From Hyphomicrobiales bacterium (GTDB taxonomy: Bacteria; Pseudomonadota; Alphaproteobacteria; Rhizobiales; S144-23): a stretch of 14,514 nucleotides of DNA. The stretch's first letter is position 1. Each line of letters starts with the position of its first letter. The DNA lies in NCBI GenBank assembly GCA_015494375.1, contig WGBL01000258.1:1-14514 (forward strand). The letters are read 5' to 3'. The notes under the pieces are model-generated. The model was not told where the DNA came from. It was given only the letters and a program-made list of their open reading frames with translations, and did no database searches. Shown one piece after another: positions 7,435-11,916 of this stretch. The position numbers were made by a program, and so were the translations under genes.

Positions 7435-7464
7435 TTGCAGGGGGCCCCAGGCCCCGACTATGCT
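7435..7464 (+). promoter_or_regulatory. Possible promoter of the divergent MerR-family gene
   Basis: TTGCAG (7435-7440) and TATGCT (7459-7464) are 18 bp apart and read towards the regulator at 7564. The matches to sigma-70 consensus are modest (3/6 and 4/6). The downstream end abuts the merT promoter, so the regulator would be transcribed back to back with the operon and could repress itself when bound at 7475-7489. This is inference. Confidence 0.35.
7441..7455. other. GC palindrome at the start of the mer transcript
   Basis: GGGGCC-CCA-GGCCCC is a perfect 6-bp inverted repeat with a 3-base loop. With the merT -10 box at 7465-7470, transcription should begin near 7458, so this hairpin would form almost at the 5' end of the mer mRNA. 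On the other strand it lies between the proposed -35 and -10 of the regulator promoter. Confidence 0.55.
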
Positions 7465-7495
7465 TCTATGCACCCTGTAGCGACTACAGATTCAA
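7465..7495 (-). promoter_or_regulatory. MerR-family promoter/operator of merTPFA
   Basis: Reading on the minus strand, TTGAAT (7495-7490) is the -35 box and CATAGA (7470-7465) the -10 box, separated by 19 bp. A spacer of 19-20 bp is the signature of MerR-activated promoters. Inside it is a perfect dyad CTGTAG-CGA-CTACAG (7475-7489). Its continuation CTACAGGGTG on the minus strand resembles operators of the CadR/PbrR/ZntR branch rather than the CCGTAC-type Tn501 mer operator. It drives merT, leaving a leader of about 140 bases. The match to the CadR/PbrR branch is from memory. Confidence 0.82.
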
Positions 7496-7563
7496 GGCCC
7501 AATGAGAGGCCCGGCGTTCACGGTTTTGCGAGCATACACGCGCAAGCGATTTCGAGGTGGCCG

Positions 7564-7992
7564 ATGCCAGCAAGGGAAGCGAGGGAATTGACGATCGGCG
7601 CGCTGTCGCGGCGCACCGGGGTGCATATCGAGACCATTCGCTATTATGAGCGGATCGGCCTGCTGCCCGCGCCCATGCGGTCACCGGCAGGTCACCGCCG
7701 CTACGACGAGGCAGCGCTCAGGCGGCTGGCATTCATTGCCCGCTGCCGCGCGCTGGGCTTCTCGCTCGCCGAGGTCCGCAATCTCCTGCGGCTCGTCGAC
7801 GATCGCAGCGTCACTTGCGCCGAGGTGCGCCAGATGACGCTTGCCCACGCCAGCGAGGTGCGACGCAAGATCGCCGACCTCGAGGCGCTCGAGCGCGTCC
7901 TAAGCGAGATGGCCGCGCGCTGCCATGGTAATGCGGTGCCCGATTGCCCGATCATCGATGCGCTTTATGAGCGCGATGGGCGCGGGCGTTGA
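7564..7992 (+). CDS. MerR-family metal-responsive regulator, divergent from merTPFA
   Basis: This is a 142-residue regulator. The winged helix-turn-helix is at about 9-46 (L-T-I-G-A-L-S through the I-R-Y-Y-E-R motif), followed by the long dimerisation helix (about 88-116). Putative metal-site cysteines are C85, C120 and C128. The C-terminal pair is spaced CxxxxxxxC (seven between), whereas Tn501-type MerR has eight; an extra C61 is present, as in CadR/PbrR-like proteins. Start 7564 is chosen because GAGGT lies just upstream and the HTH begins at once; the frame is open to 7435. Its divergent position and the dyad at 7475-7489 make it the probable regulator of merTPFA. It could equally be a Cd/Pb/Zn-type sensor beside mer genes, so I withhold the merR symbol. 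Confidence 0.9.
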   Translation: MPAREARELTIGALSRRTGVHIETIRYYERIGLLPAPMRSPAGHRRYDEAALRRLAFIARCRALGFSLAEVRNLLRLVDDRSVTCAEVRQMTLAHASEVRRKIADLEALERVLSEMAARCHGNAVPDCPIIDALYERDGRGR

Positions 7993-8036
7993 GCGCAGGC
8001 GTTGAGCGCAGGCGATGAGTAGAGGCGATGGGCACG
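7985..8036. repeat. 13-bp tandem repeat after the divergent regulator
   Basis: Four 13-bp units begin at 7985, 7998, 8011 and 8024. The first two are identical (GGCGTTGAGCGCA) and the next two diverge. The TGA stop codon of the regulator lies inside the first unit, so the array starts exactly at the gene end. Confidence 0.88.
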
Positions 8037-8104
8037 GCAAGCACGACAAGCGGCCCGGCTGAGCGTGACCGCGATTGCATCAACCGAGCGGGGGCACCTC
8101 ATAG

Positions 8105-8189
8105 GGCATGGGGGCGCGCACCCGGGCGTATGAGCGGGCATCCCATGAGGCATGGGGGCGCGCAAGCGGGCACGTGAGTGGCCATCTCA
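8105..8189. repeat. 44-bp direct repeat between convergent genes
   Basis: Two copies with a 44-bp period begin at 8105 and 8149. The first 16 bases (GGCATGGGGGCGCGCA) are identical and most of the rest match. The junction forms a palindrome CCCATG-AGG-CATGGG (8142-8156). The second copy runs into the stop codon of the NHL gene (8187-8189). It lies where the plus-strand regulator and the minus-strand NHL operon converge, where a bidirectional terminator would be expected, but no T-run is present. Confidence 0.8.
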
Positions 8190-9242
8190 GGGGGCGCCCT
8201 CATTGGTGCGCTCCGCACCCGCCGGGCGCCATTTGCTCACCCGGTTGTTGCCAAAGTCGGCGACATAAACAGTCCCTTCCCGATCGACATCGACCGCGAT
8301 CGGATAGGTGAATTGCCCCGGGCCGCTGCCCTTCTCGCCGAAGGACGTGAGAAAAGTGCCGTCGGGCGCGAATTTCTGGATGCGGTGGTTGTAGAAGTCG
8401 GCAACGAAAACATTGCCCTTAGGCCCGATGGCGATGCTGGTCACGGTCGCAAACCAGCCGTTGAAAGGGCCATGGATGTTCATGGCCAAGGGCCCGCCCC
8501 ATTTCCTGAGCACGCGGCCATCGGGTGCCAGCACCTGGATGCGGTCGTTGTAGCCGTCGGCGACATAGACCCGGCCGTCGGGCGCTACGGCGACATCGGT
8601 GGGATAGCTGAACGAGGGTTCCCCGCTTGCACCCACGCCCTCGCGCACCATGGTGAGAAACCCCGAGCCGCGCTCTTCGGCCTTGTCCGCCTTGGCCCGC
8701 CCCCATATTGCGAGCGGCCGCCCCTGGGCATCGAGCTTTACAATGCGGTGATTGTAGAAATCGGCGACATAGAGCGTGCCATCGGCCGCAACGCCAACGC
8801 CGCCCGGCGCATTGAAGGCCCCCGGCCCGCTGCCCGCGCGGCCGATGAGCCCGAGGGAGGCGCCGCCCCGATCGAAAATCTGAATGCGGTCGTTGAAGTA
8901 TTCGGGCACATAGAGCTTGCCAATGTGCCATTCGAGGTTCATGGGCCGGCCGAGCTCGCCCGCTCCGCTGCCGGGCTTGCCGAAAGCGCGAAGAAAGCGT
9001 CCGTTCCGATCAAACACCTGAATGCGGCCGTTGCGGGAATCCGCAACAAACACCTCGCCATCGGCAATGGCAATCCCCGTCGGGTCACTGAACTGGCCGG
9101 GCGCGGTGCCCTTCCCGCCCCAGACTGCGACCATCCGATAGCCGGCCTCACGGGCGCGCGGGACAAACGCAAGCCAGCCGACGACAACAAGCCCGACGAG
9201 CGCTAGCGCGAGCCAGCCGAGGACCTTGAGAACACGTCGCAC
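8187..9242 (-). CDS. Membrane-anchored NHL-repeat beta-propeller protein
   Basis: This is a 351-residue protein. Residues 5-27 form one transmembrane helix or uncleaved signal anchor, and the rest is six NHL repeats that would close a six-bladed propeller facing the periplasm. Each blade carries a version of the same pattern: P-x-G-I/V-A-V, D/G-G-x-V/L-Y/F-V-A-D, then Y/F-N-x-R-I-Q/V and G-x-F-x-x-x-F/W-G. The fourth blade has a longer loop (roughly residues 180-205). NHL propellers usually bind proteins, ligands or, in lyase-type members, metals; no catalytic residues are identifiable here. The start codon is a GTG, 15 bp after the stop of the barrel gene, so the two are almost certainly co-transcribed. 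Its presence behind a mer-type promoter suggests a role in the mercury response, which is inference. Confidence 0.88.
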   Translation of the reverse strand: MRRVLKVLGWLALALVGLVVVGWLAFVPRAREAGYRMVAVWGGKGTAPGQFSDPTGIAIADGEVFVADSRNGRIQVFDRNGRFLRAFGKPGSGAGELGRPMNLEWHIGKLYVPEYFNDRIQIFDRGGASLGLIGRAGSGPGAFNAPGGVGVAADGTLYVADFYNHRIVKLDAQGRPLAIWGRAKADKAEERGSGFLTMVREGVGASGEPSFSYPTDVAVAPDGRVYVADGYNDRIQVLAPDGRVLRKWGGPLAMNIHGPFNGWFATVTSIAIGPKGNVFVADFYNHRIQKFAPDGTFLTSFGEKGSGPGQFTYPIAVDVDREGTVYVADFGNNRVSKWRPAGAERTNEGAP

Positions 9243-9257
9243 CGAGCCGCCCCCGCC

Positions 9258-10175
9258 TCAGAAATTGAGCCGAAAGCCCGCGCGGGCAATCCAGGCGCGC
9301 TCAAGCGCGGTGCCATTGAGGTCCTGGACGAGCGGCACCTGCACGGCCGCCTCAAGGATGCTGCGCCGAGTTACATACTGGAGCCCGAGCACACCGAACA
9401 GCGTCGTGCCGCCCGAGTTGGGATCGCTACGCCCAGCCTGCTCGTTTTTCTCCTTATGGATGAGGTTGAGCTCGGCAACACCATAAAGGAAGGCATCCGT
9501 CTCATCGCTGAGCATGCGTGGCAAGAGGCGGTATTGCAGCGAGGCATCAAAGCGCGCCACATCGCCGAGCTTGAAGCCGCGGGCGGCGTTGTTGCGTGTG
9601 TATGCGCCTTGCAGATCGAGCTCGAGCCGGCGCGTCTGGTAGGTGGCAATGAGGCCCGCAAACGGGTCCCACGAGCCCGACCCGGGTTGCACCGCGGCCG
9701 GCAACAGGCCGAGCGAATCGCGCTTGGCATTCTCGCCTGTCGGCAACTCGACCCCGGCAAAGGGGGCGATGCGAAAGGTCCGGCCCGGCACGTTCTGCTG
9801 AAAGATGATATAGCGCGCAAAAAGCCGCGCGTCGCCCACGCCGCTCGCCTCTCGCCGTACCCGGGCGCCGGACGGATTTGTCAGCACCAGACGCTTGTTG
9901 ACGAACGGCAAGACCCCGAAGATCGTCAGCTCCGGCGTCACGCCAAAGCCGAGAACGGACACCCAGGAGAGCACGCGATGATCGCGTTCGGCACCGCTCG
10001 GATCGTGGCCCGACTGGTTGACGACGCCCTGCTGACGGGTGACGAATTCTCCCGCCGCCACCGGCAGCGCGGTGTTGGTGGTGATCGGTGCGGCATGGGC
10101 TCTGCCCGTTCCATCGACACCGGCGAGCAGGGCAAGGCCGAGCGCCAATACCGCAACCCAAACGCATATTCTCAT
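9258..10175 (-). CDS. Outer-membrane beta-barrel protein, phenol MetA-like transporter family
   Basis: This is a 305-residue protein. Residues 1-29 are a signal peptide (hydrophobic run, then A-H-A). The mature part has alternating amphipathic strands rich in aromatic residues and ends in R-A-G-F-R-L-N-F; the terminal Phe is the assembly signal of outer-membrane barrels. The overall layout (T-P-E-L-T-I-F-G near the start, A-P-F-A-G-V-E-L-P-T-G-E-N in the middle) fits the 'phenol MetA degradation'-like transporter family, which I recognise with moderate confidence. An alternative ATG at 10259 overlaps the stop of the upstream merR by ATGA and would add 28 hydrophilic residues before the signal peptide. 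Start 10175 gives the better signal peptide and is preceded by G-rich sequence. It is the second gene of the merR-barrel-NHL operon; the substrate is unknown. Confidence 0.82.
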   Translation of the reverse strand: MRICVWVAVLALGLALLAGVDGTGRAHAAPITTNTALPVAAGEFVTRQQGVVNQSGHDPSGAERDHRVLSWVSVLGFGVTPELTIFGVLPFVNKRLVLTNPSGARVRREASGVGDARLFARYIIFQQNVPGRTFRIAPFAGVELPTGENAKRDSLGLLPAAVQPGSGSWDPFAGLIATYQTRRLELDLQGAYTRNNAARGFKLGDVARFDASLQYRLLPRMLSDETDAFLYGVAELNLIHKEKNEQAGRSDPNSGGTTLFGVLGLQYVTRRSILEAAVQVPLVQDLNGTALERAWIARAGFRLNF

Positions 10176-10208
10176 TTCCCCAGCCCCCTTCTCATTTGCC
10201 CAGCCCCT
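10169..10208. repeat. 20-bp duplication of the barrel gene's translation start
   Basis: Two adjacent 20-bp copies (10169-10188 and 10189-10208) differ at three positions. Read on the minus strand, each has a G-rich stretch followed by AAATGAGAA, so ribosome-binding site and ATG are both doubled. The upstream ATG (10195) opens a seven-codon frame whose TGA overlaps the downstream ATG (ATGA, 10175-10172). Confidence 0.85.
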
Positions 10209-10255
10209 CGGCGATTTTTCAGCCTTGCTCGTGTTCAGCCTGCCAAGCCAACGAC

Positions 10256-10708
10256 TCATCGCTTGGACCGCGCCGTCTCTCGCGCAGGCGCCTCTCCCCG
10301 TTTGGAGCGGCCATCCCCATTCTCGAGCGTCTCAAGGATCGAGCAACGATCAATCGCGCCCGCACCCGGACAAGCATCAATCAGCCGGTCCAGTGTCTCG
10401 CGCAACGCCGCGAGGTGCTTGATCTTCTGATCGACAAGAGCGCGCTGGCGCTCGGCGCGGGCGCGCACGGTGCTGCAATCGCTGTCGGGGTCGGCCTGGA
10501 GCGACAAGAGTTCGGCGATCTCCTTGAGAGAGAAGCCGAGCGACTGCGCCCGGCGGATGAAACGAATGCGCCGCGCCGCCTCTTCGCCATAGGAGCGATA
10601 GCCGCCGCCGGCCGGCCGAGGCGGCTGCTCGATCAGCTTCTTGCGCTCATAAAAGCGCACCGTCTCGACATTCACTCCGGTAGCGCGCGCAAGCTCTCCG
10701 ATCCGCAT
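10256..10708 (-). CDS. merR: Hg(II)-type MerR transcriptional regulator
   Basis: This is a 150-residue MerR protein. The helix-turn-helix starts at once (M-R-I-G-E-L-A), with V-R-F-Y-E-R at 17-22 and the wing around P-A-G-G-G-Y-R-S-Y (32-40). A-Q-S-L-G-F-S-L-K-E-I-A-E-L-L follows (54-68), then the dimerisation helix. The three cysteines of the mercury site are present with canonical spacing: C78, C113 and C122, with eight residues between the last two as in Tn501 MerR. The start at 10708 fits the family; the frame is open to 10834 but the extra part looks non-coding. Its stop overlaps an ATG in the barrel frame (ATGA). The gene sits about 190 bases downstream of a Tn501-like mer promoter and so probably controls its own operon. 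Confidence 0.92.
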   Translation of the reverse strand: MRIGELARATGVNVETVRFYERKKLIEQPPRPAGGGYRSYGEEAARRIRFIRRAQSLGFSLKEIAELLSLQADPDSDCSTVRARAERQRALVDQKIKHLAALRETLDRLIDACPGAGAIDRCSILETLENGDGRSKRGEAPARETARSKR

Positions 10709-10737
10709 GGCTCTTCGAACACCCCTCTTCGATCTAG

Positions 10738-10756
10738 GCTGCGGCAAGGCCGCAGC
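10738..10756 (-). other. Strong hairpin in the merR leader
   Basis: GCTGCGGC and GCCGCAGC form a perfect 8-bp GC-rich stem around a 3-base loop, about 30 bases upstream of the merR ATG. There is no T-run after it in the minus direction, so it is not an ordinary terminator. It could affect translation, mRNA stability or leader processing. Confidence 0.6.
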
Positions 10757-10905
10757 GCGCGGCTTCAAGGCCGCCCGGGCGCGATGGCATGCGCGGCTGG
10801 CAACAGGGGCAGATACGCGCAAGTCGGCGCCCACAAAAGCAGCAAGCGCACGAGCGGCCGCAACGCTCTACTTGAGGGCTGCGGCGGCAAACGCCTATCC
10901 AGCAA

Positions 10906-10936
10906 ACCTAACCACCGTATCATGGTACGGAGTCAA
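10906..10936 (-). promoter_or_regulatory. Tn501-like mer promoter/operator upstream of merR-barrel-NHL
   Basis: On the minus strand TTGACT (10936-10931) is followed by a 19-bp spacer and TTAGGT (10911-10906). The spacer contains the dyad CCGTA-CCATGA-TACGG. In Tn501/Tn21 the mer structural-gene promoter has TTGACT, a 19-bp spacer with a CCGTAC/GTACGG dyad, and TAAGGT. The -35 box is identical, the -10 differs by one base and the dyad is nearly the same. It points only towards merR (10708), leaving a leader of about 190 bases. This is the strongest regulatory site in the window. The Tn501 comparison is from memory. Confidence 0.92.
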
Positions 10937-11038
10937 GCCAGGCCAGTACCAGGTCGTGTCGCACTTTATAGGTTCCTTTACGCGACGGCGGCTTTTCGTG
11001 CCGGGCCCTCCTGTAGTGCTGCACTTTTGCTCCATGTC

Positions 11039-11053
11039 GTCACGCGGCGTGAC
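11039..11053. promoter_or_regulatory. Palindrome, possible operator
   Basis: GTCACGC-G-GCGTGAC is a perfect 7-bp inverted repeat around a single base. A one-base loop cannot form a good RNA hairpin, so a dimeric DNA-binding protein is the more likely reader. It lies about 100 bp upstream of the mer-type promoter, between the HisKA gene and merR. No known regulator is assigned. Confidence 0.4.
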
Positions 11054-11198
11054 CGGGTGATCCAGGGCAACAGGCTGGCGCGCGGGTTGGAGGGACGGCG
11101 CGCGCGAAGCTAAAGAGCGCGCAGGCCCAATGGGCGGCGCGCGAGTGCTTCGCAAACGCCCATCAGTGGCTGCGGCCCGATCGTCTGGCTCGTCTGTA

Positions 11199-11600
11199 TT
11201 ATTCCGACCGCTCGATTCCCTCAGCCAGCCCCGCGAGGCGGTCGAGGACCTCGAGCAGCTCGGCCCCGCTCTCGCAGATATGGCTCAGATACGTGCGGTA
11301 TTGCGGGTTCTCGATCGGCCCGAAAAGCTCCTGGCGCATGACATCGGCAAAGCCGATCATGGCCGTGAGCGGCGTGCGAATGGCATGGCTTGCGCCGGCA
11401 AGCTCCGTAATCCCGAGCGCCGGTTCCGCCGTCCCGCCTCCTGTGCGTGCTGCGCCCGCAACGACCGAGCCATATGCCGACTCAGCCGCAGTGGTTTTCA
11501 GATTCTTCAGAGTCTTCAGAGTCTTCAGGTAATGACGTTGTGGATTGCCTTGCTCCAGGCAAAGCTCCGCCTTCTGGCGAATCGCCCCCGCGCGCGCCAT
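11199..11600 (-). CDS. Stand-alone HisKA (histidine kinase phosphoacceptor) domain protein
   Basis: This is a 133-residue protein. Residues 64-125 match the dimerisation and phosphoacceptor domain of alphaproteobacterial PleC/DivJ-type kinases: the H-box S-H-A-I-R-T-P-L-T-A-M-I-G-F with H72, then F-G-P-I-E-N-P-Q-Y-R-T-Y and E-S-G-A-E-L-L at the second helix. The gene stops right there, so no HATPase domain, receiver or sensor is encoded. The residue after the histidine is Ala instead of the acidic residue usual in HisKA kinases. Residues 25-36 are an L-K-T repeat encoded by a 9-bp tandem array. The start is supported by GGAGAGG just upstream. It may be a phosphotransfer intermediate, an adaptor that forms mixed dimers, or a decayed kinase. 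There is no homologous coding sequence downstream to suggest a simple frameshift. Confidence 0.75.
   Translation of the reverse strand: MARAGAIRQKAELCLEQGNPQRHYLKTLKTLKNLKTTAAESAYGSVVAGAARTGGGTAEPALGITELAGASHAIRTPLTAMIGFADVMRQELFGPIENPQYRTYLSHICESGAELLEVLDRLAGLAEGIERSE
11497..11532. repeat. 9-bp tandem repeat within the HisKA gene
   Basis: TTCAGATTC, TTCAGAGTC, TTCAGAGTC and TTCAGGTAA follow each other at 11497, 11506, 11515 and 11524. On the coding strand the units give Leu-Lys-Thr or Leu-Lys-Asn, so the array makes a short basic amphipathic stretch ahead of the HisKA domain. The unit is a multiple of three, so copy-number change would keep the frame. Confidence 0.88.
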
Positions 11601-11916
11601 CTCGCCCTCTCCATCTCAATCGAATTGAAACGCCTGCCCGAACTGCCCCAATCGGGTCGGCACAGCAAACGATACCGCGAACCGCCAGTGCCAATCACCC
11701 GACAACGCAAACCACGACCAAACGCCGGTAGAACGCCCGTACTTTGAAGTGATTTGCCCCCCGTTTGTCCAGAGCCGAATGGCGAATTTCTTTGCGAATA
11801 TACTTTTTTCCAAAGAATGACAGACCATTTGGTGTAATTCCGCAACAGGAGGGGCGGTCTCCGAGCCGCTAATGGGCGCGAGTCAGCCACCATCAGGCCA
11901 GCCACCGCGCGCTCCG
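11601..11916. other. Gap between pepN stop and HisKA gene, no gene seen
   Basis: No supported coding frame is present. The patch 11775-11845 is clearly more AT-rich than its surroundings and includes a minus-strand TATATT preceded by an A-run, a plausible promoter for the HisKA gene, but I find no good -35 at 16-18 bp. The motif CGAAT recurs three times between 11776 and 11800. No terminator with a T-run is visible after pepN. Confidence 0.45.

Larger units (their letters stand above)
10709..11198. other. 490-bp regulatory gap upstream of merR, no gene seen
   Basis: No reading frame here looks coding on either strand; the longest ones lack any family signature and are Ala/Arg-rich shadows. 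The stretch holds a leader hairpin (10738-10756), the mer-type promoter (10906-10936) and a 15-bp palindrome (11039-11053). A more AT-rich patch near 10965-10985, including TATAAAG on the minus strand, may be a further promoter element. Nothing on the plus strand looks like a gene divergent from merR. Confidence 0.6.

Noticed and set aside
4492..7992. Mercury transposon of the Tn21/Tn501 type
   Set aside because: No transposase, resolvase, integrase or terminal inverted repeats are visible on either side within the window.
8178..9206. Long plus-strand reading frame (342 residues)
   Set aside because: It lies entirely opposite the NHL-repeat gene, whose six blades are unmistakable; its repeats mirror the NHL repeats.
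10709..10834. 42-residue N-terminal extension of the merR product
   Set aside because: MerR proteins begin at the helix-turn-helix; the extension covers the leader hairpin and is not family-like.
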